DNA of 32,648 nucleotides from Gemmatimonadota bacterium (GTDB lineage: Bacteria > Gemmatimonadota > Gemmatimonadetes > Gemmatimonadales > GWC2-71-9). Below the pieces are notes generated by a model that searched no databases, was not told where the DNA came from, and was given only the letters and a program-made list of their open reading frames with translations. Positions 23,179 to 32,220 of this stretch are shown piece by piece (the first letter of the stretch is position 1; every line of letters begins with the position of its first letter). The translations under genes were made by a program, and so were the position numbers. The stretch is from NCBI GenBank assembly GCA_025350665.1, contig JANXXJ010000186.1:1-32648 (forward strand), read 5' to 3'.

Positions 23179-24549
23179 TCACGAGGCGGTGATGCCGTAG
23201 CGCTGGAGCCGGCGGTAGAGCGCCGATCGGCTGACACCGAGGGCCTTGGCCGCGAGGGAAACGTTGCCGTCGAACCGGGCCAGGGCGTCCTTGATCGCGT
23301 CGCGCTCGAGGTCGTCGAGACTCTTGCTTCCGGTCGGGGATCCCGGCGGCGCGGCGGCGGCGCCCAATCCCAGGTCCCAGCTCTCGACGCGGTCGCCTTG
23401 GGCCAGGAGCACACTCCGCTCGACCGCGTGGTCGAGTTCGCGCACGTTCCCGGGCCATTCATAGCTCCGCATCGCCTGAACGGCATCCTCGGAAAACCCG
23501 AGGAGCGGTCGGTTGTATCGCTCGGCATAGCGCCGGATGAAATGCTGGGCCAGAGACAGGATGTCCTCCCGCCGCTCGCGGAGTCGCGGGAGGTGAATCT
23601 CGATGGTATTGAGGCGGAACAGCAGGTCCTCACGAAACCGGCCTGCCGCGACCTCGGTCTTGAGGTTGGCATTGGTCGCGGCGATGACCCGGACGTCGAC
23701 CTTGCGGGTCTGGGACGAGCCGACCCGCTCGAGCTCGCCGGCCTGGAGCACCCGAAGTAACCGGGCCTGCTGGCCCAGGCCGATGTTGGCAATTTCATCG
23801 AGGAAGAGGGTGCCGCCGCTCGCCATCTCGAAGCGACCGATCCGATCCGTCTTGGCATCGGTGAAGGCGCCTTTGACGTGGCCGAAGAGTTCGCTCTCGA
23901 AGACGCCCTCCGGAAGGCCACCGGCGTTGACGATCACCAGCGGCTTGTCCTTGCGTTTGGACGCGGCGTGGATCCACCGGGCAACCACCTCCTTGCCGGT
24001 GCCGTGCTCGCCGGTGATGAGCACGTTGGCATCGCTGGGCGCGATCCGTTCCATCACCTGGAGAATGGGGCGCATCACGGGAGAATCCGCGATCAGCTCG
24101 GGGAAACCTTCGCGGCGGAGGAGGCGATTTTCCTGGTCGAGCCGGCTGGCGGTGCGGAGGGCGTGGGCCAGTTCAATCTGGGTCTTGAGCGTCGTTAGCA
24201 AACGGGCATTGTCCCACGGCTTCTCGATGAAGTCCCGGGCGCCGATCCGCATCGCCTCGACCGCCTTGTCGACGCTCCCCCAGGCGGTCATCACGATCAC
24301 TGGCAGCGTTGGGTCGTGGCCCCGGATCCGGGACAGCAGGTCGAGTCCTTCGCGCCCAGAGGTCGTATCCCGGGTGTAGTTGAGATCGATCAGCGCGGCG
24401 TCAACCTGATTCCGGTCGAGCAGGGCGATCACTCCCTCGGGCACGTGGGCGGTGACGGTGCGGTACCCTTCGGCCTTGAGCAGGAGCCGCAGGGCTTCGA
24501 CCACATCGGGCTGATCGTCGGCAATCAGGACGAGGGGAGCGTCCGACAT
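23179..24549 (-). CDS. Sigma-54-dependent response regulator, NtrC/NtrX type
   Basis: A 456-residue transcription activator. The receiver domain (about 5-120) has acidic Asp11-Asp12, phosphoacceptor Asp55 in ALIDLNYTRD, Thr88 and Lys110. After Asp55 comes a longer loop (NYTRDTTSGREG) than in most receivers. The AAA+ domain has Walker A GEHGTGKE (180-187), Walker B GGTLFLDEI and R-finger region VRVIAATN. The sigma-54 contact loop reads GAFTDA (227-232) instead of GAFTGA. A Fis-type helix-turn-helix closes the protein (AAKALGVSRSALYRRLQRYG). The ATG at 24549 matches the domain start; an upstream ATG at 24573 would only add eight residues. Its position between the exporter genes and the kinase suggests it controls this locus. 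No sigma-54 promoter was seen upstream of the adaptor gene. Confidence 0.93.
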   Translation of the reverse strand: MSDAPLVLIADDQPDVVEALRLLLKAEGYRTVTAHVPEGVIALLDRNQVDAALIDLNYTRDTTSGREGLDLLSRIRGHDPTLPVIVMTAWGSVDKAVEAMRIGARDFIEKPWDNARLLTTLKTQIELAHALRTASRLDQENRLLRREGFPELIADSPVMRPILQVMERIAPSDANVLITGEHGTGKEVVARWIHAASKRKDKPLVIVNAGGLPEGVFESELFGHVKGAFTDAKTDRIGRFEMASGGTLFLDEIANIGLGQQARLLRVLQAGELERVGSSQTRKVDVRVIAATNANLKTEVAAGRFREDLLFRLNTIEIHLPRLRERREDILSLAQHFIRRYAERYNRPLLGFSEDAVQAMRSYEWPGNVRELDHAVERSVLLAQGDRVESWDLGLGAAAAPPGSPTGSKSLDDLERDAIKDALARFDGNVSLAAKALGVSRSALYRRLQRYGITAS

Positions 24550-24550
24550 G

Positions 24551-25228
24551 TCAGCGAATCCGCTCCTCGCCAACCACCCAGCCGTCCTTGAGCTGGATGA
24601 TCCGATGGCCGTACTGGGCGTTCTCGCGGGAATGGGTCACCTGGATGATCGTGGTGCCTTCCTGATTGAGCCGCGTGAACAACTCCATGATCTCGCGGGC
24701 CTGATCGGAGTGGAGGTTGCCGGTCGGCTCGTCGGCCAGAATGACTTTGGGTTTGGCGACGACCGCCCGCGCCACCCCGACCAGTTGCTGCTGCCCGCCC
24801 GAGAGCTGATTCGGGAACAGGTCCTTCTTTCCGACGATCTGGAACCGGTCGAGGATATCGGCCACCATCGCCTGGCGTTCGGACCGGCCGTAGTCGCGAT
24901 AGGTGAGCGGTGTCTCGATGTTCTCGTAGACAGTCAGGCTGTCGATCAAATGGTATTGTTGAAAGACGAAGCCGACGTATTGCTTGTTGATCTCGGACCG
25001 CATCTTGGGCTTCAAGGCGTGGACGGGCTGGTCGAGAAACCAGTACTCTCCGGTCCATGAGTGGTCCAGCATGCCCAGAATGCCCAGCAGCGTAGATTTT
25101 CCCGCGCCGGACGGGCCCATGATGGTGACGAACTCGCCCTGCCGGATCTCGACGTTGGCCTGTCGGAGAACGTAGGTCCGGGTTGGACCGGTCTGATAGG
25201 ACTTTTCGATATTCGCGAGTCGAAGCAT
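24551..25228 (-). CDS. ABC transporter ATPase, MacB/LolD type (second of two)
   Basis: A 225-residue ATP-binding subunit for the MacB-like permeases. Walker A GPSGAGKS (38-45), Q-loop Gln90, signature LSGGQ (142-146), Walker B ILADE (Glu167) and H-loop His199 are intact. Two positions differ from the neighbour ATPase. The D-loop reads EPTGNLHSDQ, with His where Asp is usual, and the residue after SGGQQQ is Leu, not Arg. The start at 25228 (MLRLANIEKSY) follows the family pattern. An ATG at 25237 would add three residues, and neither has a clear ribosome-binding site. It follows the second permease gene by 127 bases and ends one base before the regulator's start codon region. Confidence 0.9.
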   Translation of the reverse strand: MLRLANIEKSYQTGPTRTYVLRQANVEIRQGEFVTIMGPSGAGKSTLLGILGMLDHSWTGEYWFLDQPVHALKPKMRSEINKQYVGFVFQQYHLIDSLTVYENIETPLTYRDYGRSERQAMVADILDRFQIVGKKDLFPNQLSGGQQQLVGVARAVVAKPKVILADEPTGNLHSDQAREIMELFTRLNQEGTTIIQVTHSRENAQYGHRIIQLKDGWVVGEERIR

Positions 25229-25355
25229 TGAGGCCATTCGCCGGGTGTTAGAGTGAATGCCGGCGCACGTCGGCCGGCACCTGGCTTGGTTGGAAAGTAC
25301 TGGAATCGGGCTCCGGCGCATCCGGCACGCGGCGTTGGCCCTGACAGGAGGGGGG

Positions 25356-27770
25356 CTACTCTGTCCTGAGAGCAACGATCGGATCGATGCGAGTGGCCCG
25401 TCGCGCGGGGATCGCCGCCGCGGCCAGGGCCGCCAGCACCAGCACCCCCCCCACGACCAGCAAGGTCACGGGGTCGGCCGCCCGGACTCCGAACAGCTGA
25501 GAGCGCAAGGCGGCGCCCGCGGCGATAGCGAGCCCGCCACCAATGAGGCCGCCGATCAGGGCCAGGCGGGCGGCCTGGCCCACCACCATCCCGATCACCG
25601 ACCCGCTGGCGGCACCGAGGGCGATCCGGACCCCAATCTCCCGGGTCCTGAGGCTCACGGCAAAAGCCAGCACGCCATAGAGGCCGACGGACGCGAGTCC
25701 AAGGGCCAACAGGCCGAGGAAGGCCAGCAGGCTGGCGCCCGTGGACTGGATGAACATGCCGGCCGCCATGCTCTCGGCCATTGTCCGCGGATCAAGGAGC
25801 GGCAGATTGGCGTCGACCGACTGGAGGGCGGCGCGGACCGGGTCGATGATCGACCGTGGGTTCAACCTGGTCCTGACGATGAAGAAGACCTCGTCGGCAA
25901 ACTCCTGGGTCGCGACGAAGTACATGTAGGGCGCGGGCTTCTCTCCGACGCGTTCCTTCACAACGTCTCGGGCCACGCCGACGATCGTGAAGCCCCGCCC
26001 TTGGGTCTTGACCTGCATGCCGACGGGGTTCCGGCCCTGGAGGTATCGCCGCACGAAGGTCTCACTGACCACCATCACCGGCGGCGCATCGATCCGGTCC
26101 TGCTCCTCGAACGGCCGGCCCTGCACGATCCTGACGCCCATCGCCTCGAAATATCCGGTGCTGACCCGGCCATAGTCGATCGAATGGTTCTCGTCCGGGC
26201 CGAACTGGTATCCGTCAGGCGCGGCCTCAGTCGAACTGTTATTGCCCAACAGCGCCGGGATGTCATCCGTGGTCCCGGCCTGGGTTACGCCCGGAACCGA
26301 CCGGATCCGGGCGAGGACCTGCTGGAGTTTGATCCGGGCCACGGAGTCGGGATATCCGGCCAAGCGAAATCCCGTCTGCGCCACCAGCACGTGGCCGGGA
26401 TCGCCGAATCCGGGATCCGCGGCCCGAGCGGCCTGGAGGCTCCGGTAGAACAGCCCCGCCGAGACGAGGGCAACCAGAGACAAGGCCACCTGGGCCACCA
26501 CCAGGCCACTCCGGAGCCACGACCGCGCCGACCCGGGCAACTGCTCGTCCTTGAGCGAGCCTACGAGCGAGGGCCTCGATGCCCGCACCGCCGGCAGCAC
26601 ACCTACCAGGAGCGTGGTGCCCGCCGTGATCAACGCGGCCACCGCAATGACCCGGAAATTGACCGAGGCAGTGAGATCAATCGGGAACGGCAACGCCGGC
26701 ATCACCGCACCAAGGACACCGCGGCCCCAGAACGCGAGAAGGATTCCCGTCAGGCCGCCCGCCGCGGCAAGAAGCCCGCTCTCCAGCAGCAACTGGCGAA
26801 TCACCCGGGCCCGGCCCGCGCCGAGAGCGATCCGGATGCCAAGCTCCTTGCCGCGCTTGGTCGCTCGCACCAGGAGGAGGTTGGCGACGTTCGCACAGGC
26901 GATCAGGAGGATGACACCGGCAAGGCCGAAGATGGTAAAGAAGAGCGGCTTGATGAACGGCCCGGCGCCGGTGTCTGACAGGCGGCGAATCCCGGCGACC
27001 GTCGGCACCTTGTCGCCAATCGACTGCGAGACCAGGCGACTGACCCGTTCCATCTCAGCGCGGCCCTGCTCGACGGTGGCCCCGGGCGCCAGGCGGGCGA
27101 CCGATTCGAGCCACTGCCAGTTGTCGTTGGTCAGCGACGTGTTGCCGGGATCGAGAACGGGCTTGGTCGTGATCGGGATCCAGATACTCAAGGCGACACC
27201 GATCATCGCCCCGGAAAAGCGGGGCGGGGCCACGCCTACGACGGTGAAGCCATGGCTGTTGAGGGTCACCTGCCGCCCGACCACCGATGGATCGCGATGG
27301 AAGACCCGGGACCACATCGCGTCGGAGATCACCGCGACCTGGGCCGCACTCTTCTCGTCGTCCAGCGTCAGCACCCGGCCGGCGGCGGCCTTGACCCCCA
27401 GGACATCGAAGAAATTCCCCGAGGCCACCGACCCCCAGATCCGTTCAGGGCCAAAGTCCGTCGTGCGAAGCGACAGTTGTTCTCCGCCGAAGATCGCCAT
27501 CCCCCGGACCACCCCGCCGACGTTCTCGCGCCACCGCATTGAACGGGGATAGGAGACACTCCACTCGGCGCCGCCAGGCCCGTGGGTGAAGATCGACGTC
27601 AGTTGCCCCGACTCGGGCACCGCCGGCAGCGGATGGAGCAGGAAGGAATCGATCCAGCTGTAGGCGGTCGTGGTCGCGCCGATTCCAATCCCGAGAGAGA
27701 TGACCACCACGATGACGAACCCGGGCGCCCGAAGCAGGGCCCGCGAGGCAATCCGGAGTTCTCGCAGCAA
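25356..27770 (-). CDS. ADOP-type ABC permease (second of two)
   Basis: An 804-residue inner-membrane permease of the MacB/FtsX superfamily in the long ADOP form. The first helix (FVIVVVISLGIGIGATTTAYSWI, near residues 18-40) leads to a MacB-type periplasmic domain. Central FtsX helices follow (FTIFGLAGVILLIACANVANLLLVRAT; ATKRGKELGIRIALGAGRAR), then a second periplasmic domain (QTGFRLAGYPDSVARIKL) and a C-terminal FtsX block ending in PARRATRIDPIVALRTE. The start is TTG at 27770, set by a perfect AGGAGG (27775-27780) four bases upstream. A longer open frame to 27860 would run into the previous permease gene. No ATPase domain is fused, so it relies on one of the separate ATPases. Confidence 0.9.
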   Translation of the reverse strand: MLRELRIASRALLRAPGFVIVVVISLGIGIGATTTAYSWIDSFLLHPLPAVPESGQLTSIFTHGPGGAEWSVSYPRSMRWRENVGGVVRGMAIFGGEQLSLRTTDFGPERIWGSVASGNFFDVLGVKAAAGRVLTLDDEKSAAQVAVISDAMWSRVFHRDPSVVGRQVTLNSHGFTVVGVAPPRFSGAMIGVALSIWIPITTKPVLDPGNTSLTNDNWQWLESVARLAPGATVEQGRAEMERVSRLVSQSIGDKVPTVAGIRRLSDTGAGPFIKPLFFTIFGLAGVILLIACANVANLLLVRATKRGKELGIRIALGAGRARVIRQLLLESGLLAAAGGLTGILLAFWGRGVLGAVMPALPFPIDLTASVNFRVIAVAALITAGTTLLVGVLPAVRASRPSLVGSLKDEQLPGSARSWLRSGLVVAQVALSLVALVSAGLFYRSLQAARAADPGFGDPGHVLVAQTGFRLAGYPDSVARIKLQQVLARIRSVPGVTQAGTTDDIPALLGNNSSTEAAPDGYQFGPDENHSIDYGRVSTGYFEAMGVRIVQGRPFEEQDRIDAPPVMVVSETFVRRYLQGRNPVGMQVKTQGRGFTIVGVARDVVKERVGEKPAPYMYFVATQEFADEVFFIVRTRLNPRSIIDPVRAALQSVDANLPLLDPRTMAESMAAGMFIQSTGASLLAFLGLLALGLASVGLYGVLAFAVSLRTREIGVRIALGAASGSVIGMVVGQAARLALIGGLIGGGLAIAAGAALRSQLFGVRAADPVTLLVVGGVLVLAALAAAAIPARRATRIDPIVALRTE

Positions 27771-27789
27771 ACAACCTCCTGGAACAGGT

Positions 27790-30222
27790 CTATTCGACCC
27801 GGAGCGCGTTGACCGGATCGACCCGGGTCGCGCGGCGAGCGGGAATGAGACAGGCGGCAACCGCGACGAGCAGCAGCAGAAGCGGTACCGTCACGAACGC
27901 GAGCGGATCATAGGGGCTGACCCCATAGAGCCATGTGCCCAGGACCTGACTGGCCAGCGCCGCGATCACCAACCCCACCGCGAGGCCGACAGAGGCGAGC
28001 TTGAGGCCGTCGACCAGCACCATCCGCCGCACCAACCGTGGATCGGCGCCCAGCGCGATGCGGATCCCCAGCTCGCGGGTCCGGGCGGCCACGCCTTGCG
28101 CGATGGTGCCGTAGAGACCGATCGCGGCAATCGCCACACCGGCCAGCCCGAGAACGGTCAGCAGCATCGCCGCGAACCGGACCGGGAAGAGGGCGGTCGT
28201 GACCTGGTCCACCAGCGGGCCCGAGGCCATCACCGGCACCGCGGGATCGACCTCCTTGAGAAGCTGGCGCAGCGCCACCGCTGTCCTGGCCGGATCGCCC
28301 GTGGTCCTCGCGATCAGCGTAAACTGGGTCTCGGCGAATTGCAGCACGGGGTAGAAGATCTGGGGGGTCGGCCGTTCACCAATGGTCGTGACCTTGATGT
28401 CCTTGACAACTCCCACCACCTCCCGCCATGGCGGCTCGCCGCCGGAGGTTCGGCCCGCAATCCGGCGTCCGAGTGCCGACTGCCCCGGCCACAGCAGCTT
28501 GGCAGCGGTTTCGTTCACGATCACGACGAGGGGCTGTCCCTTACGATCCTGCGGCGTGAAATCGCGTCCGCTGGACAGCACCCCACCGATCGTCTTGACG
28601 TATCCGGGCGCAACCGAGGCCCGCTGGATCTCGGGATACTGGCCGTTCACCGCCGGGCGACCCTCGACCATGATCTCGTTCGTCGACACGTTGAGATTGA
28701 GCGGCGGCCGGGAGGTCGAGGAGACGTCGACCACGCCGGGCAGCGCCCGGGCCCGGGCGATCAGCTGCTCGAGCAGCGCCAGGGACCGACCGTCGCTATA
28801 GCCCTGCTGGGCCGGATCGAAAACCAGGGTGCCGGCCGCGTTCGGATTAAAGCCCATGTCGACTCGACCCGCACCGCCGAGACCTCGCAGCAGGAGCGCC
28901 GAGCCGACCAGAAGGACCACCGAGACCGCGAGCTGCACCACAACCAGGCCAGAACGGAGGCGTGAGCGAGTGGCGCTGCCGCGGGTGCCTTCCTTCAAGT
29001 CCGCCACGAGATCGGTTCTGGTGGCGCGGAGGGCCGGCGCCAATCTGAACACGATCCCCGTCAGCGCCGAGATCACCGCCGTGAACGTCACGACCCGCCA
29101 GTCCGCACTGATATCGAGGCTCAGCGGAACCGGGATTGGCGGCTGGAACCGCACCAGCAGCTCCGAGAGCCAGAGGCAGATCAGCAGTCCCAGGGTCCCG
29201 CCCGCCGCCGACAGCAGGAGGCTTTCGGCGAGCAGCCCTCGAATCACTTCCCGGCGGCTGGCACCAAGGGCCATGCGAACCGCGATCTCCCGGCTCCGCC
29301 CGGTGGCCCGGGTGAGAAACAGGGTGGCGAGATTGGCGCACGCGATCAGCAACACCATCGCCGGCACGGCCATGAGACCGAGCGACGCCCCGGCGACCAT
29401 GCCGTCTACCTCCGGGTTCAACGTCACCTTGGCCGTCGGAACGACGACCAGTTCGCGACCCTTGTTCGTCTCGGGATAGATCTCGCCCAACCGGGCCGCG
29501 ACGCTCGCCATGTCGGTGGCCGCCTGCGCGGCCGTCACGCCCAGTTTGAGGCGAGCCCGCATGAAGCTGTTGTGGTTCCCCCGGTTGGTGAAGAACGAAC
29601 TGTTGGGGAAGATCAACGCCGTCGCGGCTGCGGGCACCCAGACCTCGGCCCGCAGGCCGCGTATCATGCCCTTGAACTCGGGAGATGCCACGCCGAGCAC
29701 CTGCACGGCGGCGCCGTTCAGGCGGATCGTCGTTCCGATGACCCTGGGGTCGGCGCCGAACTCCTTCTGCCAGAACCCGTGGCTCAGCACGGCAACCGGC
29801 GGGGCCCCGGGCACGTCATGCTGCACCGCATCGAACGTCCTGCCAAGGACGGCCGGCACGCCCAGCACCGAGAAGTAATTCCCGCTCACCACCTCCGCCC
29901 AGACGGTGCGGGTCAGGTCGCCCCGGGAGAATCCGAGCGCCTGCAACTGATAGAGCGCCACACCGGAGAAGACCTGATTCCGGTCGCGGACGTCCTTGTA
30001 ATCGGGATATGAGGTGGTGGAATACCGAAATCCCGGGCTGGTCTCGTAGACATCGACCAGCGTCGATGGGTCGGCGTAGCCCGGCGAACGGAAAAGAATC
30101 GAATTGACCACGTTGAACAGCGCACTGTTGACCCCGATGCCAAGCGCCAGGGTCGTGATGGCGATTGCCGAGAAGGCCGGCGCCTTGAGGAGCTGGCGGA
30201 ACGCGAACCGAACGTCGTTCAT
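27790..30222 (-). CDS. ADOP-type ABC permease (first of two)
   Basis: An 810-residue permease of the same family as its neighbour, but clearly diverged. It opens with the usual MNDVRFAFRQLLKAPAFSAI, and its first helix (AIAITTLALGIGVNSALFNVV) is followed by a MacB-type periplasmic domain (TSYPDYKDVRDRNQVFSGVA; VVSGNYFSVLGVPAVLGRTF). A central FtsX set follows (LIACANLATLFLTRATGRSREIAVRMALGASRR), then a second periplasmic half and a last FtsX block ending PARRATRVDPVNALRVE. GGGAGG about eight bases before the ATG supports the start. The gene lies between its own ATPase (upstream) and the second permease, 19 bases before the latter's start. The substrate is unknown; relatives export peptides, macrolides or lipid-linked molecules. 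Confidence 0.92.
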   Translation of the reverse strand: MNDVRFAFRQLLKAPAFSAIAITTLALGIGVNSALFNVVNSILFRSPGYADPSTLVDVYETSPGFRYSTTSYPDYKDVRDRNQVFSGVALYQLQALGFSRGDLTRTVWAEVVSGNYFSVLGVPAVLGRTFDAVQHDVPGAPPVAVLSHGFWQKEFGADPRVIGTTIRLNGAAVQVLGVASPEFKGMIRGLRAEVWVPAAATALIFPNSSFFTNRGNHNSFMRARLKLGVTAAQAATDMASVAARLGEIYPETNKGRELVVVPTAKVTLNPEVDGMVAGASLGLMAVPAMVLLIACANLATLFLTRATGRSREIAVRMALGASRREVIRGLLAESLLLSAAGGTLGLLICLWLSELLVRFQPPIPVPLSLDISADWRVVTFTAVISALTGIVFRLAPALRATRTDLVADLKEGTRGSATRSRLRSGLVVVQLAVSVVLLVGSALLLRGLGGAGRVDMGFNPNAAGTLVFDPAQQGYSDGRSLALLEQLIARARALPGVVDVSSTSRPPLNLNVSTNEIMVEGRPAVNGQYPEIQRASVAPGYVKTIGGVLSSGRDFTPQDRKGQPLVVIVNETAAKLLWPGQSALGRRIAGRTSGGEPPWREVVGVVKDIKVTTIGERPTPQIFYPVLQFAETQFTLIARTTGDPARTAVALRQLLKEVDPAVPVMASGPLVDQVTTALFPVRFAAMLLTVLGLAGVAIAAIGLYGTIAQGVAARTRELGIRIALGADPRLVRRMVLVDGLKLASVGLAVGLVIAALASQVLGTWLYGVSPYDPLAFVTVPLLLLLVAVAACLIPARRATRVDPVNALRVE

Positions 30223-30243
30223 CGGGCGGCCTCCCTGATAAGG

Positions 30244-30948
30244 TTAGGCTTTCGACGTCGCTTCTTCTTCGACCACCTTGCCGTCGAACAACCGAATCTC
30301 GCGATCAGCCCACTTGGCGTACCTGGGATCGTGGGTCACAATGATGATGGTGGCCCCGCCCTGGTGCAGTTCACGGAGCAACTCCATCACCGCCTCGCCG
30401 TTCTGCGAATCGAGGTTACCGGTCGGTTCGTCGGCGAGCAGGATGGCGGGATCGCCGGCCACGGCGCGGGCCACGGCTACGCGCTGCTGCTGACCGCCCG
30501 AGAGCTGGGACGGATAGTGCTTCATCCGATGGGCCATGCCGACTCGCTCGAGGGCCTGGGTCACCCGCTGCTGGCGCTCCGCCGAGGGCATCCCGCGGTA
30601 GGTGAGGGGCAACTCGACGTTCTCGTAAACCGTGAGGTCACCGATCAAGTTGAAGGCCTGGAAGATGAAGCCGATCTGACGGTTCCGGACCCGGGCCCGT
30701 TCAGAGGGCGTGAGGCTCTCGACCGAATGGCCGGCGAGCGTGTACTTGCCCCCGGTCGGCGTATCGAGAAGACCCAGGATCGACAGCAGCGTGGTCTTGC
30801 CGCAGCCCGAGGGGCCTGAAATCGACACGAACTCGCCCTTCACGACGTCAAGATGAATCTCGGAAAGGGCGTGAGTTTCGAGCTCATCGGTGAGGAAAAA
30901 CTTCTTGATGCCATCCAGCTTGATCAGGGTTTCGCCGGGTACCGTCAT
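30244..30948 (-). CDS. ABC transporter ATPase, MacB/LolD type (first of two)
   Basis: A 234-residue ATP-binding subunit. Walker A GPSGCGKTT (45-53), Q-loop Gln97, signature LSGGQQQRVAVARAV (from 149), Walker B ILLADE (Glu174), a canonical D-loop GNLDSQN and H-loop His206 are all present. The IGFIFQAFNLIGDLTVYENVELPL stretch is typical of the MacB/LolD/FtsE group, which drive MacB/FtsX-type permeases by mechanotransmission. It lies 24 bases after the adaptor gene and 21 bases before the first permease, in one operon. Confidence 0.95.
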   Translation of the reverse strand: MTVPGETLIKLDGIKKFFLTDELETHALSEIHLDVVKGEFVSISGPSGCGKTTLLSILGLLDTPTGGKYTLAGHSVESLTPSERARVRNRQIGFIFQAFNLIGDLTVYENVELPLTYRGMPSAERQQRVTQALERVGMAHRMKHYPSQLSGGQQQRVAVARAVAGDPAILLADEPTGNLDSQNGEAVMELLRELHQGGATIIIVTHDPRYAKWADREIRLFDGKVVEEEATSKA

Positions 30949-30972
30949 ATATGCTCCAGTAATTGGTACGGG

Positions 30973-32220
30973 TTACTTGATTCTGACGCGGTCGACTTCA
31001 TCCCACTGCGACATGTCGGACATGATGATGATATCGCCCGGAGCAAGGCCCGACACGATCTCGACCCGGCTCACCGACGTCCGACCGAATTTCACCTGGA
31101 CCCGCTCAGCATACTTGCCGCCGTCGACGACCCTGAACACCGTGCCCGGACTGTTCTGCTGGGCCAGGGTCGGACGGCCCACATGGAGCACGCTCTTGAG
31201 CCGCTCGAGTTCGATCACGCCATCCACCGAGAGATCAGGACGGGCACCGGCCGGCGGCGGCCCGTCGAGCGTCACGTCCACCGTTACGGTCCCGTTGATC
31301 GACGCGGGATCGATCCGAACGATATGCCCGGGTGCGAGCCCGTTCCGGGTATCAATCATCGCTCGCTGCCCCAACGCAAGATCCTTGGCCTGGGTTTCCG
31401 GAATTCGGAGAACCGCCTTCAGGCGAATCGGCGTGGGCACCACTTTGGCCAGGGTTGCGCCCGGCTGGGCGTACTGCCCGATCTGCAGCGGGACCTCCTG
31501 GAGAATCCCCTTGGCCCCGGCGGTCACCGTCATCGAGGCGGCCAGCCCGTGCTGGAACTGGGCGATGGAGTGGAGCCGCTCGACCTGTTCGCCCTGGACC
31601 CGAACCTGGTCGGCGATGGTATTGGACAGGATCGCGAGGCGCTGCTCCTCGAGTTTCAGTCGTTCGATGAACGCTTCGGATTTGTCCTGGGCCTGCTGCT
31701 GGTCAAGCGGTACGATCAGGTTCTTCTTCAGCAGTTCAGCCCCCGCCTCGGCGCGGCGGCGGGCGTCCGCCGCCTCCTGCCGCATCTGGGCAACCAGCGA
31801 CGCCTGATTGAGCCGGCTGTTCTCGAGATTGGTCTTGAGCTGGACCAGAGCCGCCTGGGCGTCGGTGTATTGGCGGTCGGCGTTCAAGGTCTGGATCTGC
31901 ACGTCGGGGTTGGCCAGCTCGAGGAGGACCGTTCCAGCGTCCACGTTCGTCCCGGCCAAGTGATGGATCTTTTCGATCCGGCCCGCCGTGACGGCAGTGA
32001 TCCACCGAATGTCCTCCGGAATGAACGTCCCGGGCCCCCGGACCTCACGGAGCATCTCCCCTCGAACGACTGAGTCGAAGTAGATGGTGCCGCGTTCCAC
32101 TGACGGGACGGCCGGCTTGAGCCGCGCCAGGGCCACAGAGACCCCGATCAGGCTCACCGCCGTGACCGCACCAATGATGTACTTCTTCTTGTTGATGGGC
32201 TTATCGCGTACGATGTCCAC
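30973..32220 (-). CDS. HlyD/MacA-type periplasmic adaptor protein
   Basis: A 415-residue membrane-fusion protein that would link the permeases to an outer-membrane channel. A basic start (DIVRDKPINKKKY) and one helix (about 14-33, IIGAVTAVSLIGVSVALARL) anchor it in the inner membrane. A lipoyl-like half (RWITAVTAGRIEKIHHLAGTNVDAGTVLLEL) then leads into a long coiled-coil hairpin (about 105-225, rich in Q, E, R, A). The second lipoyl half and beta-barrel follow (AGAKGILQEVPLQIGQYAQPGATLAKV), and a membrane-proximal domain ends with VSGLAPGDIIIMSDMSQWDEVDRVRIK. The start is GTG at 32220, supported by GGAG seven bases upstream. The longer open frame to 32439 has no coding character. No outer-membrane TolC-type gene is in the window. 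Confidence 0.9.
   Translation of the reverse strand: MDIVRDKPINKKKYIIGAVTAVSLIGVSVALARLKPAVPSVERGTIYFDSVVRGEMLREVRGPGTFIPEDIRWITAVTAGRIEKIHHLAGTNVDAGTVLLELANPDVQIQTLNADRQYTDAQAALVQLKTNLENSRLNQASLVAQMRQEAADARRRAEAGAELLKKNLIVPLDQQQAQDKSEAFIERLKLEEQRLAILSNTIADQVRVQGEQVERLHSIAQFQHGLAASMTVTAGAKGILQEVPLQIGQYAQPGATLAKVVPTPIRLKAVLRIPETQAKDLALGQRAMIDTRNGLAPGHIVRIDPASINGTVTVDVTLDGPPPAGARPDLSVDGVIELERLKSVLHVGRPTLAQQNSPGTVFRVVDGGKYAERVQVKFGRTSVSRVEIVSGLAPGDIIIMSDMSQWDEVDRVRIK

Noticed and set aside
25257-28965. Forward open frames of about 573 and 431 codons opposite the two permeases
   Set aside because: Both lie antisense to conserved permease sequence, have low-complexity arginine/glutamine/histidine composition, and have no plausible ribosome-binding site.
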